A stretch of 64,000 nucleotides of DNA, taken from contig NZ_CP080377.1 of NCBI RefSeq assembly GCF_019443505.1, positions 124,001 through 188,000 of the forward strand, written 5' to 3'. Origin of the DNA: Janthinobacterium sp. PAMC25594 (GTDB lineage Bacteria; Pseudomonadota; Gammaproteobacteria; Burkholderiales; Burkholderiaceae_D). Below are positions 1 through 11,293 of the stretch, piece after piece. Each line of letters starts with the position of its first letter. Position 1 is the first letter of the stretch. The notes under the pieces are model-generated. The model saw nothing but the letters and a program-made list of their open reading frames with translations, did not search any database and was not told the origin of the DNA. Position numbers and translations under genes: made by a program.

Positions 1-906
1 GCCGAATACATGAAGGCGGAACTGGGCCAGGCGGTGGACGTGCCGGGTACGGTCAAGGCCCTGAGCGCGAATCCGGTCATCTCGGGGGCTTTCCTGGCGA
101 GTGTAGCTAAGGCGCAAGGCCTGGCTGCCGCGAATGCGGCCGGCATTGCACTGCAGGGCGCCAAGGATGGCCACGCCTCGATGGATGGCAACGACTGGGG
201 TTTCGGCTTCAACTTGGGCTATCTGTACCAGATGAATGAGGGCACGCGCTTCGGTATTTCCTACCGTTCGTCGATTTCGCACAAGCTGAAAGGCGACACG
301 ATCTGGGACTTCTCGCAAGTGTCGAACAATGCGGCTGTGAATGGCTTCATCAGCGGTGCATCGGGCAAGGTCAATTCCAAGGCGCTGGTCGAACTGCGCA
401 CGCCGGAAACCGTATCGATCAACGCCTTCCACCAGATGGATGATCGTTGGGCCTTGATGGGCGACGTCACATGGACCCGCACTTCGCGTCTGCAGAACCT
501 GGACATCCAGTTCCCGCCGACGGCCGAAGGCGCCGAGCGCATTCGCCAGAACTGGAAAGACACTTACCGCGTCTCGCTGGGTACCAACTACAAGTACAGT
601 GAAAACCTGCTGTTGCGCGCCGGTATCGCCCACGACCAGGCACCGGTACCCAGCGCGGAACTGCGCCACCCGGCCTTGCCGGACAGCGACCGCATGCAGT
701 ATTCGGTCGGCGCGAACTGGAAGCTGAACGCCAATTCCTCGATCGACCTGGCCTACAGCTATATCGACTTCAAGGATGCTGACGTCAATTACACAAACGA
801 CTGCTCGCCGGTTAAAAAGGGTTGCACCGGCAACGGTGAAACCACCAAGGGCCTGTTCAAGACCCGCATGCAGTTGATCGGTCTCGCTTACAACTACAAG
901 TTCTAA
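1..906 (+). CDS. OmpP1/FadL-family outer-membrane channel, C-terminal part
   Basis: The frame is open from the first base, so these 301 residues are the end of a longer protein that starts upstream of the window. It resembles the C-terminal half of an OmpP1/FadL/TodX beta-barrel, which carries long-chain fatty acids or other hydrophobic molecules across the outer membrane. Visible support is a series of alternating polar/hydrophobic strands (GFGFNLGYLYQ, RFGISYRSSI, YSVGANWKLN, LAYSYIDF), the family-like block SYRSSISHKLKGD, and a last residue Phe (LAYNYKF), the usual Bam-recognition end of a barrel. A strong terminator follows, so the gene ends its transcription unit. The substrate cannot be told from this part. 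Confidence 0.85.
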   Translation, partial: AEYMKAELGQAVDVPGTVKALSANPVISGAFLASVAKAQGLAAANAAGIALQGAKDGHASMDGNDWGFGFNLGYLYQMNEGTRFGISYRSSISHKLKGDTIWDFSQVSNNAAVNGFISGASGKVNSKALVELRTPETVSINAFHQMDDRWALMGDVTWTRTSRLQNLDIQFPPTAEGAERIRQNWKDTYRVSLGTNYKYSENLLLRAGIAHDQAPVPSAELRHPALPDSDRMQYSVGANWKLNANSSIDLAYSYIDFKDADVNYTNDCSPVKKGCTGNGETTKGLFKTRMQLIGLAYNYKF

Positions 907-942
907 GCAGGTAGTGGCGGCCGACCCGGCCGCCATGAAAGG

Positions 943-970
943 AAAAAAGCGCCTTCGGGCGCTTTTTTTT
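943..970 (+). terminator. Rho-independent terminator of the FadL-like gene
   Basis: A GCGCC/GGCGC stem closed by a UUCG tetraloop is flanked by six A before and eight T after. It begins 37 bases after the stop codon. The A tract allows it to work in both directions between the converging genes. Confidence 0.9.
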
Positions 971-992
971 GGTGCATGGGTTTTCGGAGGTT

Positions 993-1022
993 GTCGGGTT
1001 ACGCGCTGCGCGCTAACCCGAC
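993..1022. repeat. REP-like intergenic palindrome, copy 1
   Basis: The arms GTCGGGTTA and TAACCCGAC enclose a small inner palindrome (GCGC-TGC-GCGC type). It belongs to the same family as 24028-24059, 31343-31371 and 31404-31429, where the sixth base of the arm changes together with its partner. It lies between two converging genes. Confidence 0.8.
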
Positions 1023-1040
1023 CTACCCGACCTGCGCTGC

Positions 1041-2132
1041 TCAGGTCCTGGCGCGCATGGCCTGGTCCAGCAAGGTCAATGCCAGCCGCACGCTGTCGTC
1101 GGGCAGTTCCAGCAACTGATCCCCCACATACCATTCCACCACGCTGTGCCCGGGCAGGGCGGCATGGCTGGCGCGGGCAAACAGCCAGATGCCGTGGTCT
1201 TGCGCCACCTGGTTGCGGATGGCGAGGGCGCGCTCGCGCGAGACGGGCAAGTGCAGGTGCAGCATGTTGGCCTGCGGCTGGGCGGGGTTGACGGCGATGT
1301 TCGGAAAGTCGCGCAGCAGGGCGTACAGCCACTGCGTGCGTTCGAAATAGCGGGGCATGGCGGCGAGGCGCGCGTCGAACTGCATGGCGGCGGCCACCAC
1401 GTAGGGAGTGCGGTGCACGATGTTGCCGCCCTGGCGGTGGAACCACGCGCGCGCCCGTTCGACAAAGCCGCGGCTGCCGGCCAGCATGGCGCCACCGAGG
1501 CCGCCGATGCCCTTGTACAGCGAGACATACACGGAATCGAAGCCGTCGCAGATGGCGGGCAGCGGCTGGCCAAAACCCGCTTGCGCTTCCCACAGGCGCG
1601 CGCCGTCCATGTGCAGGTGGATATTGTGTTCGCGGCAGTGCCGCTTGATGTCGTTCAACTCATCCCAGGACGGGCACTGGCCGCCGATTTCGCGCATCGG
1701 CAGTTCGACCTGGACGGCGCCCAGCGCATCGGGCACGGCACGCAAGTCGTCCACCGTCCACGGACGCTGCGGGTCGCCGATCATCAAACCCTTGAAGTGA
1801 TCGAGCAATGCATGGTTGCCACGCTCGTGGCGCAGGATGTGCGACGTGGGATGCAGCGCCACCAGGCGCGAACCCCGGTCCTGGCAAGCCAGGCGCAGGG
1901 CCGTCACCTGCGTCATGGTGCCCGTGATGCAGAACACGGCCGCCTCGAATCCCAGCAGGCTGGCGACCTTGTTTTCGAACCGTTCGATCAGCGCGCCTTC
2001 GCCATAGGTATCGTGCGCAACGTCGTTGGCCTCGCACCAGGCGGCCATGGCGGCGAAAGTGGCCGCTGGCGTGGGCTGCCGGTGGCCCGGCAGGACGGTG
2101 TGGCAGCGCTGGCGCAGCTCAAGCTCGTTCAC
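1041..2132 (-). CDS. PLP-dependent beta-eliminating lyase, L-threonine aldolase-like
   Basis: This 363-residue protein has the fold-type I PLP enzyme layout of the threonine aldolase/beta-eliminating lyase family, which cleaves L-threonine or allo-threonine to glycine and acetaldehyde. Visible motifs are the N-terminal TYGEGALIERFE (family: D-x-Y-G-x-D/E), HMDGARLWEA around residue 175 with the PLP-contacting Asp, and SLYKGIGGLGG with the Schiff-base Lys at about 207. It is the last gene of the minus-strand run, 9 bases after leuE. The real substrate is uncertain: members with a non-canonical N-terminus can be low-specificity aldolases or other beta-eliminating lyases. Confidence 0.8.
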   Translation of the reverse strand: MNELELRQRCHTVLPGHRQPTPAATFAAMAAWCEANDVAHDTYGEGALIERFENKVASLLGFEAAVFCITGTMTQVTALRLACQDRGSRLVALHPTSHILRHERGNHALLDHFKGLMIGDPQRPWTVDDLRAVPDALGAVQVELPMREIGGQCPSWDELNDIKRHCREHNIHLHMDGARLWEAQAGFGQPLPAICDGFDSVYVSLYKGIGGLGGAMLAGSRGFVERARAWFHRQGGNIVHRTPYVVAAAMQFDARLAAMPRYFERTQWLYALLRDFPNIAVNPAQPQANMLHLHLPVSRERALAIRNQVAQDHGIWLFARASHAALPGHSVVEWYVGDQLLELPDDSVRLALTLLDQAMRART

Positions 2133-2141
2133 GGTAGTTCC

Positions 2142-2816
2142 TTACAGGGTGGCCGTGGCCAGTTTCGCGCCGAAGCCGATGAACATGGCGCCCACGCCGC
2201 CGCCCATGCCGGCCGACAGGCGGCGGCGACGGCGGAAAGTCTCGGCCAGGCGCACGCCGACAAAGATGATGGCCGTCAGATAGCTGAAGCTGATTACCTG
2301 GCAGATCAGGCCCAGGCCGATGAAGGACAGCACGGGATTCGGGAAGACCGGGTCGACGAACTGGATGAAAAACGAGATGAAGAACAAAATGGCTTTCGGG
2401 TTCATCAGGCTGATGATCAGGGCCTTGCGGAACGGGTCGCTTTCCTTGACGGGGGCAAGTACGGCAGCCGCTTCGCCTTCAGCCGGTGCGGGCGCGCGCA
2501 GCTTGCGCCAGCAACCTATCAGCATCTGCAGGCCGATCCAGCCCAGGTAGGCCGCGCCGATGTATTTCACGACATAGAACAGGGCCGGGCTGGCCTTCAG
2601 CAGGGAGGCCACGCCGCAGGCCGACAGCACCATCAAAATCAGGTCGCCCGCGAAGATGCCGAAGGCGCCCTGGTAGGCGGGCCGCACGCCGCGCTGCGCG
2701 GCCACCGACAGCACGTACATGGAATTGGGGCCGGGCAGGATGACGATGAAGATGGTCCCCAGTAAAAAGGTCCAGAAATCGGTGATGCCCAGATTGGCGT
2801 GGAAAAGTGCGTTCAT
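2142..2816 (-). CDS. leuE: LysE/RhtB-family exporter, probable leucine efflux protein LeuE
   Basis: This 224-residue inner-membrane protein of about six helices belongs to the LysE/RhtB amino-acid exporters. The N-terminal block FIVILPGPNSMYVL contains the family PGPN signature, followed by GIFAGDLILMVLSACGVASL and LMNPKAILFFISFFIQFVDP. These blocks follow E. coli LeuE closely as I recall it (FIVLVPGPN, LTNPKAILFYVSFFVQFID), which is why LeuE is preferred over the generic RhtB name. LeuE exports leucine and some analogues. The gene starts 2 bases after the ABC exporter stop and is probably co-transcribed with it. Confidence 0.8.
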   Translation of the reverse strand: MNALFHANLGITDFWTFLLGTIFIVILPGPNSMYVLSVAAQRGVRPAYQGAFGIFAGDLILMVLSACGVASLLKASPALFYVVKYIGAAYLGWIGLQMLIGCWRKLRAPAPAEGEAAAVLAPVKESDPFRKALIISLMNPKAILFFISFFIQFVDPVFPNPVLSFIGLGLICQVISFSYLTAIIFVGVRLAETFRRRRRLSAGMGGGVGAMFIGFGAKLATATL

Positions 2817-2818
2817 GA

Positions 2819-4681
<1,863 letters not shown>

Positions 4682-4715
4682 TGTTTTTCGCTTTGATTTA
4701 CATATACGGTAGTGC

Positions 4716-5792
4716 TTACAACTTCATCGGCTGGACATAGCCCGTCATTTCCAGGTAGGCGCGCCCCACGGGCTGGCCATCGCGCTCCACCGTCACGGCG
4801 CCTTCCCAGTACACGGCGCCTGTCGAACGGCGCGAATCGAGTTCCTGGTCGGCTTGCAGCGGCTTGATTTGCCAGCGCGTGGAGCCAGTGCGGATCTCGG
4901 TGGCGACCGGGTATTCGGCCTGCGTGCGGGGCGAGCGCCACAGCTGCGTGGGCGTGAAATCGACCTCGCCGGGCGCGAACTGCGTCATCTTGCCGGACGC
5001 ATCGCGCCATGTCGCGTGCGCCCATAGTTTAGCACCTGTCTTGCTGCGGATCTGGAAGGCCATCAGCGCGCCGCCGTCAGCGAGGTTGGCGCCTATCCAG
5101 TTCCAGCCGCTGGCGTCCGCATCGAGCACCTGGCTCGACCACTCGTGATCGAGCCAGGTGGCGCCCGTCACGGTTTCCGGCTTGCCGCCTGCGCGGGTGA
5201 TGGTGCCCGTGGTACGCAGCTGCGGCTCGCTGTAGTAGTAGCTCGATTGCGCGGGCCGCGCGCCCTTGCGCGAGTAGCCGCCAACGCCCTGCAGCAGCAC
5301 GGCCTGCGTGGGCGTCAGGACCAGCTGCAAATTAAAATCGCGCGCGGCCAGGCTGACCTGGTAAGTGCCGTCCGCTTGCCGCCGCATGCGCCAGTCGTCG
5401 AGTTTGACGTCCGTGTCGCCCACCTTGGCGTAAGCCAGGCCGAAACCCTCGCGCGCGCTTTTTTCGTCATGCAGCAGCTTGCCCACCTTCGGGTCGGACA
5501 GGGCCGCATGGCCGATGATCAGCTGCTTCGGCGCGAAGGCGCTGGGGTTGTCTGCATCGGCGGCCGTGGCGCTGCGAAAGAAGGTCACCTGGTAGCCCAG
5601 TTGTTCGCCGCCGGCGGTCTTGACCCATCCCGTGGCGTACCACCATTCCGTTTTATACGCGGGATGGGCGCCGAAATCGTGCGGCAGTCGCAGGGTCTGG
5701 CCGGCCGGCAGCGGTGTGACGGGGGCGAAGGCGGGCGGCGCGGCGATGGCGGCGGCGCTGCAGAACAATAATAAACAAGTCAAACGGCGCAT
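4716..5792 (-). CDS. AttH/CrtC-like lipocalin-domain secreted protein
   Basis: This 358-residue protein starts with a Sec signal (LTCLLLFCSAAAIAAPPAFA). The mature part has the AttH/carotenoid 1,2-hydratase-like double lipocalin fold, recognisable by HPAYKTEWWYATGWV near the start, WLDHEWSSQ in the middle and WNWIGANLADG after it. In other bacteria such proteins are encoded next to an FtsX-type permease and a LolD-like ATPase, and are often annotated as carotenoid hydratases, although most are probably lipid-binding or processing factors of the envelope. Its start codon overlaps the permease stop (TAATG), which implies translational coupling. No carotenoid genes are nearby, so a hydratase role is doubtful. 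Confidence 0.8.
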   Translation of the reverse strand: MRRLTCLLLFCSAAAIAAPPAFAPVTPLPAGQTLRLPHDFGAHPAYKTEWWYATGWVKTAGGEQLGYQVTFFRSATAADADNPSAFAPKQLIIGHAALSDPKVGKLLHDEKSAREGFGLAYAKVGDTDVKLDDWRMRRQADGTYQVSLAARDFNLQLVLTPTQAVLLQGVGGYSRKGARPAQSSYYYSEPQLRTTGTITRAGGKPETVTGATWLDHEWSSQVLDADASGWNWIGANLADGGALMAFQIRSKTGAKLWAHATWRDASGKMTQFAPGEVDFTPTQLWRSPRTQAEYPVATEIRTGSTRWQIKPLQADQELDSRRSTGAVYWEGAVTVERDGQPVGRAYLEMTGYVQPMKL

Positions 5793-8350
5793 TACCAGTC
5801 CTCCCTGACGGCGCGGATGGGGCCAGCGGACAGCGCCTGGCGCCCCGCGATAAGGGCAGTGAGGGCGGCCGCCGTCAACAGGGCGGCGGCCACGCTGGCG
5901 ATCAGGGGCCAGGGCAGGTGCAGTTGCATGGTCCAGTGGAACGATTGCGGGTTGACGATGAAGACCAGCACAAAGCTGATCAACAGGCCCAGAACAAAAC
6001 CGGTGGCGATGCCCAGCGCCGTCAGCGCGCCGCCTTCCAGCGCCAGGATGGACAAGATCTGGCCGCGCGTCACGCCCACGTGGCGCAGCATGCCGAATTC
6101 ACGCGCGCGCGCCAGGGTTTGCGCGGAAAACGTGGCGGCCACGCCGAACAGGCCGATGACGATGGCGATCGCTTCCAATAAATACGTGACGGCGAAGCTG
6201 CGGTCGAAGATTTGCAGGCTCAAAGCGCGGATGGCCGAGGGGTTCGACACTTCCAGGCTGGCGCCAAACGGTAGCGCCTTCAGGCGCTGCTGCAGTTGCT
6301 CGCCCGTGGCGTCCTTGGCCAGCCACAGGGCCGCGTCGCTGACATCCATGTCACCGGTCAGCGCGCGGTAGTCGCCCAGCGGCATCTGGATGGCGCCGGA
6401 AGAGCGCGCATAGTCGCGCCAGATGCCGGCGACAAAGAACTGGTGCAAGCCGCCCGCCAGCGGCAGCGCTATCTGCTGCCCAGGCTTGACGTTGTACAGG
6501 TCGGCCGCCGCCTCGGACAGCCACACGGGTTTCGCGCCATCGGGCACGGCTAATGTCTCGCCCACCAGCACCATGCTCTTGCCCGGATCGGCCAGGTTGA
6601 CGGGGCGCGCCAGCAGCATCACGTTCGGGCGGTCGGGCGCCAGCGACAGCGAGCGCAGGCGCTGGAAATCCACCCTGGCCACGCCGGGCAGGGCGGTGAT
6701 GGCGGCTTGTTCGCGCGGGTTCAGGCCTGCCGTGCCGCCGCTGGCGGTCGTGCGCGTATACACGTCGGCCGGCAAGATCTGCAGCAGCCAGTCGTCGACG
6801 GAGACGCGGAAACTCGACACCATGATGGCCATCGCCACCATCAGGCTAAAGCTCGACAGCACGCCACCGAGCGCGATGCCGGCCTGGCCCGAGGCGTTCG
6901 CCAGGCGGGACAGGGTCAGGCTGCGCACGGGCGCGTGTTGGCTCGCGTCCGTGCGCAGCCAGGCGCGCTGCAGCAAGCGGAAGACCACGGCCGCCAGTTG
7001 CGGCATCAGGGCGATGGCGCCGATCAGCAGCAGCGCGATGGACAGATAGCCGAACAGGGGCAGCTCGAACACGGGCGGCAGCAGGGTCAATGCGCCGGCC
7101 AGCAGCAAACAAGCCAGCGCGGGCCAGGTTTTCGCCAGGCGTGTCGTCACGACTTCCTCGCTGCCCGATTTCAGGGCGATGGCGGGGGCCGCGCGCGCCG
7201 CTTCCAGCGCGGGCGCGGCGCAGCCCAGCAAGGCCACGCCGAGGCCGAGCGCAAAATACACGAAGGCGGCGACGGGCGTGAATTGCACCTGCGGCTGCAC
7301 GCCCGCGAAATAACCGGCGCCCAGGTCGCCGCCGAAAAAGCGCAGGGCGACAGCGGCCAGGCCAAAGCCGCCGGCGATGCCCAGGGCAGCGCCGACCACG
7401 CCCAGGCTGGCGCCTTCGAGCAGCACCTGGCGCAGCAATTGTCCCCGCTCCATGCCCAGCACGCGCAGCAGCGCGAACTGGCCGCGGCGGCGGATGACGG
7501 ACAGCGCTTGCGTGGAAAACACCAAAAAGGCGCCCGTAAACAGGGCCACCAGGGCCAGCACCGTCAGGTTGACCCGGTAGGCGCGGCTGAGGTTATTGTT
7601 GCGGCTATTCTGGTTCTCGTCATTCGGCTGGCCCACCTGGAAACGGCCCGGATACTGCGCTTCCAGTGCGCGAGAGAGATCCGCCTGGAAGGCGTCGCGG
7701 TTGACGCCCTGGCGCAGTTTCAAGTCGATGCGCGACAGCTTGCCCAGTTTGTTGAAGCGCCACTGCGCCGCGCCGATATCCATTACGGCGATGCGCTGGC
7801 CGGCGCGCGCGCGCTGCAGCGAACCGGCCACGCGCAGCCGCACCTGGCCCGTGCCCGATTGCAGGGCAATCGTGTCGCCCTGCGCCACACCGAGCCAGCG
7901 CAAGGCGGCCGGCGATAAAAAGAGGGCGTCGTCGGCCAGTGTGTCGAAAGGCTGGCCTTCGGCGGGCGCGCCGATCAGGTCGGGCGAGATGAAGCCGGCG
8001 CGGAAGACGTCGAGCGCCAGGATGTGCAGCGGGCCGCCGTCCTTGCCGGCGCGGCCGGCCACTGCGGCTTGCAGGTCCAGCACGGGCGAGGCCATGGCCA
8101 CGCCGTCGCGCTGCGCCAGCCATGGATAGATGCTTTCATCGAACAGCGCTTCGCGCCCGGCCACCTGCACATCGGCCTGGCCGGACAGGCTTTTCACGGC
8201 CGTGGAAAATTCATTGAAGGCGGCCGCGTTGATCAAATGGATGGCAAAGCCCAGCGACACGCCGATGGCGATGGCCAGGATGGCGACGAAGGCGCGCACG
8301 GGATGCGCGCGCCATTCGCCCAGCAGCAGCCAGCGCGACAGCAGGCGCAT
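5792..8350 (-). CDS. FtsX-type ABC transporter permease
   Basis: This is a permease of about 852 residues of the MacB/LolC/FtsX type. A first helix (AFVAILAIAIGVSLGFAIHLI) is followed by a large MacB-like periplasmic domain, then a bundle of helices with RGQFALLRVLGMERGQLLRQ. A second periplasmic domain and a second FtsX domain (AREFGMLRHVGVTRGQILSI) follow. The start at 8350 (MRLLSRWLLLGEWR) was chosen because the longer frame runs into the upstream DUF4124 gene; a start at 8389, overlapping that gene by 13 bases, is also possible. Such permeases use a separate ATPase of the LolD class, and none lies next to it. It is coupled to the AttH-like gene downstream. Confidence 0.83.
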   Translation of the reverse strand: MRLLSRWLLLGEWRAHPVRAFVAILAIAIGVSLGFAIHLINAAAFNEFSTAVKSLSGQADVQVAGREALFDESIYPWLAQRDGVAMASPVLDLQAAVAGRAGKDGGPLHILALDVFRAGFISPDLIGAPAEGQPFDTLADDALFLSPAALRWLGVAQGDTIALQSGTGQVRLRVAGSLQRARAGQRIAVMDIGAAQWRFNKLGKLSRIDLKLRQGVNRDAFQADLSRALEAQYPGRFQVGQPNDENQNSRNNNLSRAYRVNLTVLALVALFTGAFLVFSTQALSVIRRRGQFALLRVLGMERGQLLRQVLLEGASLGVVGAALGIAGGFGLAAVALRFFGGDLGAGYFAGVQPQVQFTPVAAFVYFALGLGVALLGCAAPALEAARAAPAIALKSGSEEVVTTRLAKTWPALACLLLAGALTLLPPVFELPLFGYLSIALLLIGAIALMPQLAAVVFRLLQRAWLRTDASQHAPVRSLTLSRLANASGQAGIALGGVLSSFSLMVAMAIMVSSFRVSVDDWLLQILPADVYTRTTASGGTAGLNPREQAAITALPGVARVDFQRLRSLSLAPDRPNVMLLARPVNLADPGKSMVLVGETLAVPDGAKPVWLSEAAADLYNVKPGQQIALPLAGGLHQFFVAGIWRDYARSSGAIQMPLGDYRALTGDMDVSDAALWLAKDATGEQLQQRLKALPFGASLEVSNPSAIRALSLQIFDRSFAVTYLLEAIAIVIGLFGVAATFSAQTLARAREFGMLRHVGVTRGQILSILALEGGALTALGIATGFVLGLLISFVLVFIVNPQSFHWTMQLHLPWPLIASVAAALLTAAALTALIAGRQALSAGPIRAVREDW

Positions 8351-8376
8351 CGTCGCCGGGCTGGCCAGCGGCGCAC

Positions 8377-8799
8377 TCAATTCAGGCATTCGACGGCCAG
8401 GCGTTCGCCGGCGCGCCGCGCTTTCAGTTGCGCCGCGTCGCGGTTCTTGTCGCCCGCGCCGACGGCGTCTTGCGCCGCCCATTTTTGCTCCAGCCGCAGC
8501 TGGGCGCAATGCTTGTCATGTGTTTCTTTCTGCCTGGCGGCCCGTTCGCGCGCCTGGTCTGCCAGATTTTCCTGCTTCTTGCGTGCCGCCTCCAGTTGGC
8601 TGGCCACCCGTTGCTGGCGCGTGGCCGCGCCCTTGTCGACGGCAGGCGGGGGCGAGGGGATTTCCAGGATCTGCAGCTGGCCGCCCGTGCAGGGCGCGGC
8701 GCTGTAGCTGGTCTGGCCATCCTGCACGCATTTGTAGATGTCTTGCGCGCTGGCGGAACCGGTCAGCAAGGCCATGAGCAGGAGATACGACGGCTTCAC
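8377..8799 (-). CDS. Secreted DUF4124 domain protein
   Basis: This is a 140-residue protein with an N-terminal signal peptide (YLLLMALLTGSASA) directly followed by a DUF4124 domain, seen as DIYKCVQDGQTSYSAAPC with the two conserved Cys. The rest is a charged, probably coiled-coil helix (residues 60-105) rich in Arg, Lys, Gln and Ala. DUF4124 proteins are periplasmic and of unknown function. The start codon overlaps the stop of the FAD oxidase gene (ATGA). Confidence 0.8.
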   Translation of the reverse strand: MKPSYLLLMALLTGSASAQDIYKCVQDGQTSYSAAPCTGGQLQILEIPSPPPAVDKGAATRQQRVASQLEAARKKQENLADQARERAARQKETHDKHCAQLRLEQKWAAQDAVGAGDKNRDAAQLKARRAGERLAVECLN

Positions 8800-10207
8800 A
8801 ATATCTTCCCCGGATTCATGATGTTCTGCGGGTCCAGCGCCTGCTTCACGGCGCGCATCAGCTGCAGTTCCAGCGGCGACTTGTAGCGGGCCAGGTCATC
8901 CTTCTTCAGGGCGCCGATGCCGTGTTCGGCCGAAATCGAACCACCAAAAGCGTGCACCTGGTCGTGCACGATGCGGTTGATGGCGTCCTGGTTGGCCAGG
9001 AAGTCGCGATCCGTCATGCCGGCTGGCGGCGCCACGTTGTAATGCAGGTTGCCGTCGCCCAGGTGGCCGAAGCACACGAGCTGGCAGCCGGGGAAAGCGC
9101 TTTCCAGGGCCACGTCCGTGACGGCGATGAAGTCGGCGATGCGGGAAATGGGCAGCGAGATATCGTGCTTGATGTTCTTGCCCGCCTGCGCCTGCGCCAG
9201 CGGAATGTGTTCGCGCAGCTGCCACAGGCCTTCGGACTGCGCCACGGAACTGGCGACGACGGCATCCTCGATCAACTCGTCTTCCAGGGCCGCGCCGATG
9301 CTCGCTTCGAGCAATTCCACGGCATGCGCCTCGGACTGGCTGCTCGACAGTTCGAGCAGCACATATTGGCCATGCGGCTCGGCGAAAGGACGCGGCAGCT
9401 GGGGGAACTGCTGCGCCACCAGTTGCAGACAATACTGCGACATCAGTTCAAAACCCGTCAGGCTGGCGCCGCAATGGTCCTGCATCAGGCTTAATAAACG
9501 CAGGGCGTGGGCAGGCGAGGGCATGGCGGCCAGCGCCGTGATGCAGGCTTTCGGCTGCGGATACAGTTTCATCACCGCGCCGGTAATGACCCCCAGGGTG
9601 CCCTCGGCGCCGATGTACAGGTCGCGCAGATCGTAGCCGGTATTGTCCTTGCGCAGGCCGCGCAAGCCGCTCCAGATCTCGCCCTGCGGCGTGACCACTT
9701 CCAGGCCCAGGCACAGCTCGCGCGTATTGCCGTAGCGCAGCACGGCCGTGCCGCCCGCGTTCGTCGCCAAATTCCCCCCGATGGTGCAGCTGCCCTCGGC
9801 CGCCAGCGACAACGGGAACAGACAGCCGGCGGCGCTGGCCGCTTCCTGGATGGTTTGCAAAATGCAGCCCGCGTCCACCGTGATGGTGCGGTTGACGGGG
9901 TCGAGTGCGCGGATGCCGTTCAGGCGCGCCAGCGACAGCACGACGGCCGTGCCGGCAGCGTCCGGGATGCTGCCCAGGACCAGGCCCGTATTGCCGCCCT
10001 GCGGCACGACGGGAATCCGCCATTGCGCGCACGCGCGCAGCACGCCGGCCACTTCGTCGACCGTGGCGGGGCGCAGCACAGCCAGGGCCTTGCCGGTAAA
10101 CCTGTCGCGCCAGTCGGTGAGGAAGGGCGCCATGTCGGCGTCCAGGGTGAGTACATAGGTGTCGCCCACCAGGTCGCGGCAGGCGGCGAGGAAATCGGTT
10201 TGGCCAG

Positions 10208-10211
<4 letters not shown>
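8796..10211 (-). CDS. FAD-binding oxidoreductase, GlcD/D-2-hydroxyacid dehydrogenase type
   Basis: This 471-residue flavoprotein has an N-terminal PCMH-type FAD domain (VVPQGGNTGLVLGS, then GGNLATNAGGTAVLRYGNTR) and a C-terminal FAD-oxidase domain with the metal/substrate motifs CFGHLGDGNLHYNV and SAEHGIGALKKDDL. This is the layout of D-lactate, D-2-hydroxyglutarate and glycolate (GlcD) dehydrogenases, which oxidise a D-2-hydroxy acid and pass electrons to a quinone or an electron-transfer flavoprotein. No GlcE/GlcF subunits are near, so a single-subunit D-2-hydroxyacid dehydrogenase is more likely. It overlaps both neighbours by 4 bases. Confidence 0.85.
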
Positions 10212-11268
<1,057 letters not shown>

Positions 11269-11293
11269 TCATGGCGCCGTTCTGATTTTGCAC

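Noticed and set aside
4716..5792. A true carotenoid 1,2-hydratase
   Set aside because: The fold is shared with CrtC, but the context (FtsX permease, ABC exporter) and the absence of carotenoid genes favour an envelope lipocalin of the AttH type.
5792..8509. A longer permease starting at 8509
   Set aside because: The extra 53 residues are Arg/Ala/Gly-rich and are read from inside the DUF4124 gene in another frame. The helix-leading start at 8350 fits the family.
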